Shown here: positions 17,103-26,130 of the stretch, piece by piece
Layout: each line of letters opens with the position of its first letter
How positions within the stretch are numbered: position 1 is the first letter of the stretch
Origin: Polaribacter glomeratus
GTDB lineage: Bacteria; Bacteroidota; Bacteroidia; Flavobacteriales; Flavobacteriaceae
Direction: 5' to 3'
Length of the DNA stretch: 64,000 nt
Assembly (NCBI RefSeq): GCF_002954665.1
Contig: NZ_MSCM01000001.1
Location: forward strand, 1,376,836 to 1,440,835
The notes under the pieces: model-generated
Databases searched by the model: none
What the model was told of the DNA's origin: nothing
Seen by the model: the letters and a program-made list of their open reading frames with translations, nothing else
Position numbers and translations under genes: made by a program

Positions 17103-17136
17103 ACTCAAAACGTAATTATTGTGAATTTTTTTTGTG
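17103..17136 (+). repeat. Worn near-copy of the ndk terminator
   Basis: ACTCAAAACGTAATTATTG plus TGAATTTTTTTTGTG matches 7229-7261 with three substitutions and one extra T. Each substitution breaks a stem pair of the original hairpin without compensation, so this copy is no longer a good terminator. With the ndk copy it brackets the regulator, both cargo genes and both peptide copies. Confidence 0.65.
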
Positions 17137-17186
17137 ATAACAAGAGAAATTATACGTTTTATTATAAATTGTGAAATTAACTAGAA

Positions 17187-18483
17187 GTAAAAAAAACTGT
17201 CACACTTCTATTGAAAACTTTCCTATTTTTCAACTGTAACCAAAAATAACACAAGAAATTATAAATACAGATGTACTTAATTTTTGGGATGCTTTTGATA
17301 AAGTTACCACTACAAAAAATACAATTCTTCAATTAAAATAGATCAATGAACTTTTTATTGACAAAGCCCCTATTGGTTAAAAGCGGATGTTTGAAGCTCG
17401 GAATTATACACCAAAAGAATGTGTTAATGCTATTAATACGTATCCTAAGTTTTGGAATTCTATTAAAAAAAAAACCTTAGAAAGCAAGAAGTACAATCTA
17501 AAAATTAGAGAAGGAATTGCAAATTTTAAAGAATTATATTCAAATTTAAAACCTGCTACTCTTTACTATACCATAGTTGTTTTTAAATCTGCAGGAACTG
17601 GTTTTGACAATTTAGCTAATAAGATGTGAATTTGTTATAGGTGATAAAAATACGGTTACAGATGAATTTGACGAGAATCTAAGTCCCCATTAAAAACTAC
17701 TTTAAAATAAATCCGACAAAATATATAGATTTTTTAAATATTCATGAATATTTACACACGTAACAAAAACCTACTTTAAATAATACGCTATCTCAAAGTT
17801 TATTTGAAGGCATTGCAGATTTTATAGCAAGTAAGGTAACCAACAAAAATGCACCTTTTAAATATTTCGAATTCGGCTTACAAAACGAAGTAGCGCTTAA
17901 AAAAGCATACGGAAATGAAATGTTTAATATTAGAAAAATGGGCGATTGGATGTGGAATGAAAACAACCAATTCAACACTAGAGATTTAATCTATTTTATT
18001 GGATACCGAATTGCAAAAAAAAATTACAACATGTCTTTGGATAAAAAAGCAGCAATAAAAGAAATGATTGAATTGGATTATAACAATGAATCTCAAATTG
18101 AAAAATTCGTTAATAATGCTGGTTATTTTTCGGATACTTTAGAAAATCTTTATCAAAAATTTGAAGCAAAAAGACCGATGGTAACTGCTATAAAACAGTT
18201 TAAAAATGACAGTCAAACTGTTTCCTCAAAAACAACTGAAATTACGTTAGTTTTCTCTAAAAAAATGGATATCAGAATAAAATCAAGCGGATTTGGAGAA
18301 TTAGGTAAGGAACATTTTCCTACATTAATAGGAGTTAATTTTTCAAAAGACGGACTTTCTATACCTTATAAAATAACATTAAAACCGAATAAAAGATATC
18401 AAATTTTACTAGAAAACGGGTGTAGAACTGAAGATGAAATTCCGTTAAACCCTTTTTTGATTGATTTTAAAACAGCAGAATAA
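17187..18483 (+). pseudogene. Decayed zinc metalloprotease-like lipoprotein gene (DUF2268-like)
   Basis: Pieces of one protein lie in successive frames. Near 17220 there is a lipobox-like FLFFNC; from 17252 a segment reads QEIINTDVLNFWDAFDKV; a long piece is at 17387-17629; EFVIGDKNTVTDEF follows in another frame from 17628; then IDFLNIHEYLHT from about 17720; and a long open stretch runs 17764-18483. In-frame stops include TAG at 17339, TAA at 17378 and TAA at 17761, the last directly after the zinc-site motif HEYLHT where homologues have Gln (CAA to TAA). At least three frameshifts are needed. The HExxH motif and overall form recall flavobacterial DUF2268-like predicted Zn-proteases. The intact C-terminal 187-residue piece from the ATG at 17920 is unlikely to be functional because it lacks the zinc site. 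Confidence 0.8.
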
Positions 18484-18516
18484 AGAACACTTTTCTTAAT
18501 AACTTAAAACTATTAG

Positions 18517-18813
18517 TTAAACCAGCATCAACTTAGTAACCAACTCATCCCCCAATTCTTCATTCATCATTTTTATAATTTTATCTTTTCCGTAACTTAA
18601 TTCTTCTCTTAGAACGGATGAATTTAATTGAATAATCAATGTTTTATTTTGCAGTTTTACAGAAGTTGTATGTGTTGCAATTCCTGGCCCCATCATTTTA
18701 GTCCAAGTTTCTTCTACTTTAATTTTATGCATTCCTTTAGTCAAGTTATTTTCCTTGATAAAACTTTGCATTAAATCCTGAATTGAAAATGAATCGTTTT
18801 CTCTTTTTGCCAT
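18517..18813 (-). CDS. DUF721 (DciA-like) domain protein
   Basis: 98 residues matching the DUF721 family: VEETWTKMMGPGIATHTTSV, then LQNKTLIIQLNSSVLREELS and a charged helix. The family includes DciA, a replicative helicase loader/operator in many bacteria; small Bacteroidota members are poorly studied, so this role is only inferred. It lies 119 bp downstream of recF on the same strand, a pairing typical of this phylum and consistent with a role in replication or repair. Confidence 0.8.
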   Translation of the reverse strand: MAKRENDSFSIQDLMQSFIKENNLTKGMHKIKVEETWTKMMGPGIATHTTSVKLQNKTLIIQLNSSVLREELSYGKDKIIKMMNEELGDELVTKLMLV

Positions 18814-18932
18814 TTGTGTTATTTGTTATTGCGAATCAAGCTTTTTTTGTTTGATGTGGCAATCTCATTATTAATGTTAAGAACGCTTTATTATTCTTAC
18901 TGAAACAAGTTCATCTAAAGTAATAATAAAAA

Positions 18933-20012
18933 TTATAGTTTAAATATCTTATACGGTTTGTTACTCTGTTTTACAATATTTTCTGTTCTTTCTTGATGTG
19001 TGTCTGTAATAAATATCTGTCCGAATTCATCATTATTAACCAATTCTATAAGCTGTAAAACTCTGTTTTCATCCAATTTATCAAAAATATCATCAAACAA
19101 TAAAATAGGAATTATGTTCGATTGTTGCTTAATAAACTCAAACTGCGCCAATTTTAACGCAATTAAATACGATTTTTGTTGTCCCTGAGAACCAAACTTT
19201 TTAATAGGATACTCTTCAATCTCAAAACTTAAATCATCTTTATGTATACCTGATGTTGTATATTGTAAAATTTTATCTTTTTCTAATGATTTTTTTAAAA
19301 CCTCTAGCATCGAATACTCTTGCAACTGACTTTTATAAAGAAGGTTTACACTTTCTTTATCACCAGAAATTATTTGATATTTTTCATTAAAAATAGGAAT
19401 AAATTTTTCTAAAAAGTCTTTTCTAACCTCATAAATTTTAGTTCCATAAGCTGCTAATTGTTCATTATAAACACTTAAATTTAAGGCATCAAACGTTCTA
19501 TTTGCTGCAAAATATTTTAACAATGCATTTCGCTGACTTAACACTTTATTGTAGGCAATTAAATCTTGTAAATACGTTTTATTTTGTTGAGAAATAACTC
19601 CGTCAATAAATTTTCTTCTGGTATCACTGCCTTCAGTTACTAAATCTCTATCCGCTGGCGAAATTATTACCAACGGAATCTGCCCAATATGCTCAGAAAA
19701 CTTATCGTAATTTTTACCATTTCTTTTTAACACTTTTTTTTGTCCGCGTTTTAAACTACAAACAATTTGCTCTGTTCTGTTGTTTAAACTGTACTCGCCT
19801 TCGATCATAAAAAAAGGCTCATTGTGTTTTATATTCTGAATTGCAACAGAATTAAAGTAACTTTTTGCAAAAGACAAATAATAAATAGCGTCTAAAACAT
19901 TGGTTTTACCAACACCATTATCACCTACAAAGCAATTTATTTTCTGCTGAAAATCAAAAGTTTGCGATTCGATATTCTTAAAATTGACTAGAGAAATTTT
20001 CTGTAAATACAT
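18933..20012 (-). CDS. recF: DNA replication/repair protein RecF
   Basis: 359 residues, normal for RecF. SMC/ABC-type ATPase elements are present: Walker [20 protein letters not shown] near residue 30, signature [18 protein letters not shown] near 270, and Walker [18 protein letters not shown] near 300, followed by ITDTHQER. It begins [15 protein letters not shown], as the family does. RecF binds ssDNA-dsDNA junctions and with RecOR loads RecA at gaps and stalled forks. Transcribed divergently from the TPR gene and upstream of DUF721. Confidence 0.95.
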   Translation of the reverse strand: MYLQKISLVNFKNIESQTFDFQQKINCFVGDNGVGKTNVLDAIYYLSFAKSYFNSVAIQNIKHNEPFFMIEGEYSLNNRTEQIVCSLKRGQKKVLKRNGKNYDKFSEHIGQIPLVIISPADRDLVTEGSDTRRKFIDGVISQQNKTYLQDLIAYNKVLSQRNALLKYFAANRTFDALNLSVYNEQLAAYGTKIYEVRKDFLEKFIPIFNEKYQIISGDKESVNLLYKSQLQEYSMLEVLKKSLEKDKILQYTTSGIHKDDLSFEIEEYPIKKFGSQGQQKSYLIALKLAQFEFIKQQSNIIPILLFDDIFDKLDENRVLQLIELVNNDEFGQIFITDTHQERTENIVKQSNKPYKIFKL

Positions 20013-20095
20013 GAATTAGAAACAAGTTTGAAAATGAATTGCAAATTATTGAAAATTTAGCGAAATAACCTCTTTTAAAATCCAATTAAAAAAAC

Positions 20096-20103
20096 TATTT
20101 TTG
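20096..20103 (+). promoter_or_regulatory. -7 box before the TPR-ribH pair
   Basis: TATTTTTG fits TAnnTTTG and lies 23 bases before the ATG at 20127; a TTT rather than TTG sits at the -33 distance. Confidence 0.5.
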
Positions 20104-20126
20104 TCGCCACTAATTTTTAAGGAAAT

Positions 20127-20894
20127 ATGTCAACTTACAAGAAAAAAGGATTTAAAGCAAAAGATAAAAACGAACAAAATCAGTTAGATGATTCAAAGTT
20201 TGAAACTGCTGAAGTATTTCATACTTTAGAAGAAACTGCTACAAGATCTGAAAAATGGATTGAAAAAAACAGCAAACCTTTATTCTATTCTTTAATAGGA
20301 ATCGTGGTTATTTTCTTAGCTTTTTTAGGATATCATAAATATATCGTTCAGCCAAATGAAATAGAAGCTTCTAATGAATTAGCTTTTCCAAGAAAACATT
20401 TTGATGAAGCTGCACTTGCGGGTTCAGGAATTGATTCTTTGCTAAATTTAGGTTTAGAAGGCGCAGATGGTAAATATGGTTTTTTAGATATTGCAGAATC
20501 TTTTAGCGGAACGGATGCTGGTAATTTAGCAAATTATTATGCAGGTGTTTCTTACTTGCAGATGAAACAATATCAAAAAGGAATCGAATTTTTAAGTAAA
20601 TTTAATTCTGATGACGAAATGTTAGGTCCAGTTTCTTTAGGAGCAATTGGCGATGCCTTTTCTGATATCAATCAACCAGAAGATGCTTTAGAATATTATG
20701 AAAAAGCAGCAAATAAAAAATCGAATGAGTTTACAACTCCACTATTTTTATACAAAGCTGGTCAAACTGCAATGTCTTTAAAAGAATACGATAAAGCAGC
20801 AAAATTATTTACGCAAATAAAAGAAAAGTATTCAAAATCTGACCAAGGTTTAGATATTGATAAATTTATAAATGCAGCTAAATACGCTCAATAG
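20127..20894 (+). CDS. Membrane-anchored tetratricopeptide repeat protein
   Basis: 255 residues. A basic, charged N-terminus (MSTYKKKGFKAKDKNEQ) is followed by one transmembrane helix at about 52-70 (PLFYSLIGIVVIFLAFLGY) and, outside, TPR-like helix pairs (GNLANYYAGVSYLQMKQYQK, EDALEYYEKAANKKS, YDKAAKLFTQIKEKY). The layout (short cytoplasmic N-terminus, single TM, TPR) is like YfgM-type proteins, which work with the Sec translocon and periplasmic chaperones; this is an analogy. It is 72 bp upstream of ribH, probably in the same transcript. Confidence 0.82.
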   Translation: MSTYKKKGFKAKDKNEQNQLDDSKFETAEVFHTLEETATRSEKWIEKNSKPLFYSLIGIVVIFLAFLGYHKYIVQPNEIEASNELAFPRKHFDEAALAGSGIDSLLNLGLEGADGKYGFLDIAESFSGTDAGNLANYYAGVSYLQMKQYQKGIEFLSKFNSDDEMLGPVSLGAIGDAFSDINQPEDALEYYEKAANKKSNEFTTPLFLYKAGQTAMSLKEYDKAAKLFTQIKEKYSKSDQGLDIDKFINAAKYAQ

Positions 20895-20966
20895 TTTTTA
20901 GTAAACAGTCGCAGTTAGCAGTTAATTGCAACTAAAAACTAAAGACTAATCACTTAAAACTAAAAA

Positions 20967-21473
20967 ATGGCTACAACAAATTTATCAGTTTACGATAAAG
21001 CAACAATCCCAAATGCGAAGAATTTTCGATTTGGGATTGTTGTTTCTGAATGGAATCCAGAAATTACACAAAACCTTAAAAAAGGTGCAATTGAAGCTTT
21101 ATTAGATTGTGGCGCAACAAAAGAAAACATTATTTCTTGGGATGTTCCTGGAAGTTTTGAACTTGTTTATGGTTGCAAAAAAATGATTCAATCTCAAAAA
21201 GTAGATGCAATTATTGCTATTGGAAACGTAATTCAAGGAGAAACAAAACATTTCGATTTTGTTTGTGAAGGAGTTACACAAGGTATTGTAGACTTAAATG
21301 TAAAACATGATGTTCCTGTAATTTTCTGTGTGTTAACAGACAATACTAAACAACAATCTTTAGACAGATCTGGTGGTAAATTAGGTAATAAAGGCACAGA
21401 ATGTGCTGTTGCTGCTATTAAAATGGCGGCTCTAAAAAACTTAAATGCAAAGTCTGAAAGTATCGGTTTTTAG
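20967..21473 (+). CDS. ribH: 6,7-dimethyl-8-ribityllumazine synthase
   Basis: 168 residues. Motifs of lumazine synthase occur in order: VVSEWNPEITQNL (substrate pocket), VPGSFELVYG, IAIGNVIQGETKHFDFVC (GxxIxGxTxHxD with the catalytic His), PVIFCVLTDNT and GTECAVAAIKMA. The enzyme joins 5-amino-6-ribitylaminouracil and 3,4-dihydroxy-2-butanone 4-phosphate in riboflavin synthesis and assembles into pentamers or 60-mers. The other rib genes are not in the window, as is usual in flavobacteria. Confidence 0.95.
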   Translation: MATTNLSVYDKATIPNAKNFRFGIVVSEWNPEITQNLKKGAIEALLDCGATKENIISWDVPGSFELVYGCKKMIQSQKVDAIIAIGNVIQGETKHFDFVCEGVTQGIVDLNVKHDVPVIFCVLTDNTKQQSLDRSGGKLGNKGTECAVAAIKMAALKNLNAKSESIGF

Positions 21474-21669
21474 ACATTTTTAATAAAGCATAACCACATA
21501 TTGTTTTAAATAAAGTTAATAGTTTTTTCATACTAAAAATAGTCCTAACCAACTTTGCGGCAAAGCATACATTTTATTTGATTAAAATAGCATCTAGAAT
21601 TTTAAAATATTTATAACATCAATTCTTGATATAATTATTTAAATTAGGGAAACATATACCGTAATTGCT

Positions 21670-22278
21670 ATGAACAAAAATGTAATTTGTCTTTCTCTAC
21701 TATTTATTTTTCAGTTTTTAGTAACATCTTGCGACTTTTGTGGCTGCGGATCTGTTAATACGTATGAAAGAATAAACAAAATACTGAATATAAAAGCTTG
21801 GGATACTTCTGGTTTTAAAAATGAAGAAATAACAGCACCAGTTAATAAAAATTCCTTCGGATTATCCATTTTTATTGAATCTGAACTGAAACAAATTTCT
21901 TTAAACAGGTCTAAAATAAATTTAAGCTCTATGGGTTTTTCTGCAGCGTATGCTTGTAGCTGCCTGCCTGACAAATACATTAACAATAATCCTATTTCTT
22001 CTATCCAAATTTTAGCAACCAATTCTGTTACCGCAGAAATTTTAGATGTTACAGATAATTTTACCACCTATCAAAATATTGGTACTCAAATTACAATAAA
22101 AGAGTATTTAGAAAATAGAGAACTTGACATAAATTATGAGTATTACGCTGATGATTATTTTCAAATTGACATGAGTAGTGCTGATAATATTCCAAAAACT
22201 ACCTTTTTTACAGTTAAGATTTTTCTAAAATCTGGGATGGAATTAATTGAAAAAACGCATGAAATAAATTTTATATAG
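21670..22278 (+). CDS. Putative lipoprotein of unknown function (possibly DUF5034-like)
   Basis: 202 residues. The leader ends FLVTSCDFCGCGS, a good lipobox followed by an unusual run of cysteines; a second Cys pair occurs in AYACSCLPDKYINNN. The remainder is beta-rich. The spacing and layout recall the Bacteroidota DUF5034-type lipoproteins, but I hold this loosely. It lies alone between ribH and the mutL run. Its upstream region shares a 17-base element with the upstream region of the next gene. The function cannot be told from the sequence. Confidence 0.6.
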   Translation: MNKNVICLSLLFIFQFLVTSCDFCGCGSVNTYERINKILNIKAWDTSGFKNEEITAPVNKNSFGLSIFIESELKQISLNRSKINLSSMGFSAAYACSCLPDKYINNNPISSIQILATNSVTAEILDVTDNFTTYQNIGTQITIKEYLENRELDINYEYYADDYFQIDMSSADNIPKTTFFTVKIFLKSGMELIEKTHEINFI

Positions 22279-22348
22279 AATTATAAAAATGGTCATAAAT
22301 TTTGCAAAAATCAGTAAAAACATTTAAGAATACTTTTAACATCATTTC

Positions 22349-22379
22349 TTGATGTATTCCTTTTAATTCTTTAAATTTG
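22349..22379 (+). promoter_or_regulatory. Promoter of the mutL operon
   Basis: TTG at 22349-22351, a 20-base spacer and TAAATTTG at 22372-22379 match the Bacteroidota sigma consensus. Downstream, 22404-22422 forms a small TTGCTCT/AGAGCAA hairpin in the leader. Confidence 0.65.
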
Positions 22380-22446
22380 GAACACTTAAAATTGGTATAG
22401 TAATTGCTCTTTTATAGAGCAATAAGAACCAATTACTTTTAGCATT

Positions 22447-22722
22447 ATGGGATTTTTAAAAAGAACAAACAAAAAATTTGATTACCAACCTCGCTACTAC
22501 AAAGGCGAAGGAAGTCCTTATAAAATAGAACACAAATTAGATAAGTTTAGAAACACCACAGGAAAAAATAAAGGTTTAAAGACTAAATTCACCAGTGCAA
22601 TTAATGAACTTAAAAACGCAGAAAAAGGATCAAACAAAACGGTTGTCTATATCATTTTAGTATTAGTTCTTATTTTCTTGTACATCATAGATTTTGATTT
22701 GTCTATATTTTTTACAAAATAA
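22447..22722 (+). CDS. Small conserved membrane protein upstream of mutL
   Basis: 91 residues: a basic soluble N-terminal part (MGFLKRTNKKFDYQPRYY, KGEGSPYKIEHKL) and one C-terminal transmembrane helix (TVVYIILVLVLIFLYIIDF). It contains no riboflavin synthase motif, although I recall homologues of this size in flavobacteria carrying a riboflavin synthase beta label. Its stop codon overlaps the ATG of mutL by one base (TAATG), so the two are translationally coupled. The link with mutL may be only positional. Confidence 0.75.
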   Translation: MGFLKRTNKKFDYQPRYYKGEGSPYKIEHKLDKFRNTTGKNKGLKTKFTSAINELKNAEKGSNKTVVYIILVLVLIFLYIIDFDLSIFFTK

Positions 22723-24536
22723 TGTCAGATATTATTCAACTTTTACCAGATCATGTGGCTAATCAAATTGCTGCAGGAGAAGTAGTTCAAAGACCCGCTT
22801 CTGTGGTAAAAGAATTATTAGAAAATGCTATTGATGCTGGTGCAACAAATATAACGCTACTTTTAAAAGATGCTGGCAAAACACTTATTCAGGTTATCGA
22901 CGATGGTAAAGGAATGAGCGCTACAGATGCTAGAATGTGTTTTGAAAGGCACGCAACTTCTAAAATTAAAAAAGCAGAAGACCTATTTAATTTGTGCACA
23001 AAAGGTTTTAGAGGCGAAGCTTTAGCATCTATTGCTGCTATTGCACATGTTGAGCTAAAAACAAAACAAGAAAGTGAAGAATTAGGAACTTCTATTAAAA
23101 TTGAAGGAAGTAAGATTGTTTCTCAAGATTTTATTTCTACTTCTAAAGGTACAAGCATTGCTGTAAAAAACTTATTTTACAACATCCCGGCTAGAAGAAA
23201 TTTTCTGAAATCGGATACGGTAGAAACCAGACATTCTATTGATGAATTTCAAAGAGTTGCATTAGCACATCCTACCATTTCATTTTTAATGCACCACAAT
23301 AACAATGAAGTGTATCATTTAAAAGGTGGTAATTTAAGAAAGCGAATTGTAGCTGTTTTTGGTTCTAAAATGAACGAAAAGTTAGTACCAATTAGCGAAC
23401 ATACAGATATTCTTACTATTGAAGGTTTTGTTGCAAAACCTGAGTTTTCTAAGAGAAAACGTGGCGAACAATTCTTTTTTGTGAACGATCGTTTTATAAA
23501 AAGTTCGTATTTAAATCATGCCGTTGTTAATGCTTTTGATGGTTTGTTAGAATATGGCGCACATCCCTCCTATTTTCTATATTTAACGGTGCCTGCAAGT
23601 AGTATTGACATCAACATTCATCCTACAAAAACAGAAATAAAGTTTGACAATGAAAAGGCATTGTATGCGATGTTAAGAGCAACTGTAAAACACAGTTTAG
23701 GCCAATATAATGTAGCACCAGTCTTGGATTTTAACCGAGATTCTAATTTAGATACTTCGTATCATTTAAACAAAAACGCAGTAAACGGCTCTGTACCCAA
23801 AATAACTGTTGATCCAGATTTTAATCCTTTTAGGGAAGCCAAACAAAAAGAAATTAATTTTCCGTACAAAAGAGAACAAAGTACACAAAGTTGGGAGTCT
23901 TTATATACGTCTACCGCTTTTTCTGATGAAGGAAGTCAATCTGATTTATTTGAACATCAGCAAGAATCAAAAACCCAAAAAACATTTCAAATTCAGCGTA
24001 AATATGTCATGAGTTTGATAAAATCAGGGGTGGTTTTAATTCATCAATCTTTGGCACATCAAAGAATTTTATATGAAGAATTTTTAGAAAGCATAACAGT
24101 AAAAGAGGCAAATAGTCAGCAATTATTATTTCCTGTAAAAATATCTTTTTCATCACAAGAAATAGAAATGATTTACACAATAAAAACCGAATTAGAAAAT
24201 GCTGGTTTTTCTTTTGATGAATTTACTAAAGACAGTGTAACAATTAAAGGGATCCCAGTTTCTGTTATAGAAAGTAAAATTACCATCATTTTAGAAGCGC
24301 TTTTAAACGACATGAATCTAGAAGTACCAGATGCAAGTTTTAGTCATTTTGATGTAATGGCAAAATCATTTGCAAAAACATTATGCATAAAAACAGGTAC
24401 GCAACTATCAGAAAAAGAACGAGAAAGCTTGGTAAATAATTTATTTTCTTGCAAAGAACCTTCTATCTCTCCTTTCGGAAAAGCTACCTTTAAAACACTT
24501 ACTTTAAACGAGATAGACAATTTATTTAATAGTTAA
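22722..24536 (+). CDS. mutL: DNA mismatch repair protein MutL
   Basis: 604 residues. The N-terminal GHKL ATPase is intact: VVKELLENAIDAGA, VIDDGKGM, FRGEALASIA and GTSIAVKNLFYNIPARRNF. A linker (about 350-425) leads to the C-terminal dimerisation domain. There the usual endonuclease motif DQHAxxERxxYE reads HQSLAHQRILYEE (441-453), losing Asp, His and Glu, and the usual CPHGRP near the end reads SPFGKA. This MutL therefore appears to lack the metal-dependent nicking site known in most MutH-less bacteria. First of a tight run with two rhomboids and an EEP protein. Confidence 0.95.
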   Translation: MSDIIQLLPDHVANQIAAGEVVQRPASVVKELLENAIDAGATNITLLLKDAGKTLIQVIDDGKGMSATDARMCFERHATSKIKKAEDLFNLCTKGFRGEALASIAAIAHVELKTKQESEELGTSIKIEGSKIVSQDFISTSKGTSIAVKNLFYNIPARRNFLKSDTVETRHSIDEFQRVALAHPTISFLMHHNNNEVYHLKGGNLRKRIVAVFGSKMNEKLVPISEHTDILTIEGFVAKPEFSKRKRGEQFFFVNDRFIKSSYLNHAVVNAFDGLLEYGAHPSYFLYLTVPASSIDINIHPTKTEIKFDNEKALYAMLRATVKHSLGQYNVAPVLDFNRDSNLDTSYHLNKNAVNGSVPKITVDPDFNPFREAKQKEINFPYKREQSTQSWESLYTSTAFSDEGSQSDLFEHQQESKTQKTFQIQRKYVMSLIKSGVVLIHQSLAHQRILYEEFLESITVKEANSQQLLFPVKISFSSQEIEMIYTIKTELENAGFSFDEFTKDSVTIKGIPVSVIESKITIILEALLNDMNLEVPDASFSHFDVMAKSFAKTLCIKTGTQLSEKERESLVNNLFSCKEPSISPFGKATFKTLTLNEIDNLFNS

Positions 24537-24538
24537 AA

Positions 24539-25270
24539 ATGAACAATCTAACAGACGCTATAAAACACCTAATTATTATAAATGTAATTGTATTTGTTGC
24601 ACCGCAATTGTTACAATTAGATTTTACTAACATGCTTGCGCTCCATTTTCCAATGAACGAAAATTTTGGACTTTGGCAGTATGTTACGCACATGTTTATG
24701 CACGGCAGTTTTGCACACATTTTATTTAATATGTACGGTTTATGGGCTTTTGGAACGCCTTTAGAACAAATGTGGGGGAAAAAGAAATTTATTTTCTTCT
24801 ATTTTTCTGCAGGTATCGGAGCAGGTTTAATTTATACTTTAGTAAATTATTACCAGTTTAATAACCTTTATGAACTCTTTATAAATGCAGGTTTAAATAA
24901 CTCTGAGGTAGTATCCATTTTAAAAAGTGGTAGCACAAATGATGCAAGAGTTGTAGGCGCTATTAGTCAAGAACAATTTAACGAAATAACATCTTTATAT
25001 AATACGCCAGCAGTTGGTGCTTCTGGTGCAATTTATGGAGTTTTAGTTGCATTTGGTCTGTTCTTTAAAGATGCAAAATTAGCTTTGATATTTTTCCCAG
25101 TTCCTATTGCAGCAAAATATTTTATTCCCGTAATGATCTTGGGAGATTTATTTTTTGGAATGACAAAATATTCTGTTGGTAATGTTGCACATTTTGCACA
25201 CATTGGTGGTGCTTTAATAGGGTTTATAATTGCTTGGTATTGGAAAAAAAATGAATTTAAAGCAAACTAA
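24539..25270 (+). CDS. Rhomboid family intramembrane serine protease
   Basis: 243 residues, six or more transmembrane segments. Rhomboid features: HGSFAHILFNMYGLWAFG (Asn of the oxyanion site, TM2), GASGAIYGVLVAFG with catalytic Ser162, and VAHFAHIGGALIGF with His221 of the Ser-His dyad. A loop of ~40 residues (NNLYELFINAGLNN onwards) separates TM segments and is longer than in GlpG. Such proteases cut transmembrane helices of client proteins in the inner membrane; clients are unknown. It follows mutL by two bases and shares one base with the next rhomboid (TAATG). Confidence 0.9.
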   Translation: MNNLTDAIKHLIIINVIVFVAPQLLQLDFTNMLALHFPMNENFGLWQYVTHMFMHGSFAHILFNMYGLWAFGTPLEQMWGKKKFIFFYFSAGIGAGLIYTLVNYYQFNNLYELFINAGLNNSEVVSILKSGSTNDARVVGAISQEQFNEITSLYNTPAVGASGAIYGVLVAFGLFFKDAKLALIFFPVPIAAKYFIPVMILGDLFFGMTKYSVGNVAHFAHIGGALIGFIIAWYWKKNEFKAN

Positions 25271-26124
25271 TGAGCTTCATAGACAATCTTAAAAAACGCT
25301 ATTTTAACGGAAACATTGTAGATAAATTAATCTATATAAATATTGCTGTGTTTGTTATAACGCTTTTAATTAGTGTTTTACAAGGATTGTATAAAGGAGA
25401 AATAAATTGGTTAGTAGCATGGTTTTCTTTGGATGACGATTACAGTTCTTTATTTAAAAAACCGTGGTCTATTATTACTTACGGATTTTTACATGCAGAC
25501 TTTTTACACATTTTAATGAATGTTTTAGTTTTACATTTTATTGGTAATTTATTCATCGCTTTTTTTACAGAGAAACAACTACTTAGCTTCTATATTTTAG
25601 GAACTTTTTTTGGCGGATTGTTGTTTATTTTTAGTCAGAATTATTTTCCATTATTTGAAGGTAAATCATCTTTATTGGTTGGAGCCTCTGCAGGAATTTC
25701 AGCAATATTTATTGGTATTGCCACTTACATGCCAAATTATCAATTAAAATTACGATTTATTGGCTTTGTAAAACTTTGGTATTTAGCTGCATTTTGGCTT
25801 GCTTTAGATGTTATTGCTTTAGATGGTAACAATGCTGGCGGGCATTTTGCGCATTTAGGAGGAAGTCTTTTTGGCTTTTTATATGTTACAAAAGCGAACA
25901 ATAAAGAAATTAATATCTTTAACGGAATATTATCGCTGTTTAAGACAAAAAGAAAGCCTTTAAAAACAGTTTATAAATCGGCTAAAAAAACAACAAATTC
26001 AGAAAAAAATACAGATCTTACGCAACAACAGATTGATGCTATTTTAGACAAAATAAGTAAATCTGGCTATGATACATTAACAAAAAATGAAAAAGAATTC
26101 TTGTTTAGACAAGGAAAAAAATAA
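25270..26124 (+). CDS. Rhomboid family intramembrane serine protease, second copy
   Basis: 284 residues. Same protease core: HADFLHILMNVLVLHFIGN, GASAGISAIFIG with Ser140, and GGHFAHLGGSLFGF with His195. It differs by a C-terminal cytoplasmic extension rich in Lys and Thr ending LTKNEKEFLFRQGKK, which in Bacteroidota rhomboids commonly follows the core. Sequence identity to the preceding rhomboid outside the motifs is low, so this is an old pair rather than a recent duplication. Translationally coupled to the first rhomboid; clients unknown. Confidence 0.9.
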   Translation: MSFIDNLKKRYFNGNIVDKLIYINIAVFVITLLISVLQGLYKGEINWLVAWFSLDDDYSSLFKKPWSIITYGFLHADFLHILMNVLVLHFIGNLFIAFFTEKQLLSFYILGTFFGGLLFIFSQNYFPLFEGKSSLLVGASAGISAIFIGIATYMPNYQLKLRFIGFVKLWYLAAFWLALDVIALDGNNAGGHFAHLGGSLFGFLYVTKANNKEINIFNGILSLFKTKRKPLKTVYKSAKKTTNSEKNTDLTQQQIDAILDKISKSGYDTLTKNEKEFLFRQGKK

Positions 26125-26130
26125 AAATAC

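Noticed and set aside
22447-22722. Riboflavin synthase beta subunit, a label I recall for this small protein family
   Set aside because: No lumazine or riboflavin synthase motif is present; the true ribH is at 20967-21473. It is a one-helix membrane protein of unknown function.
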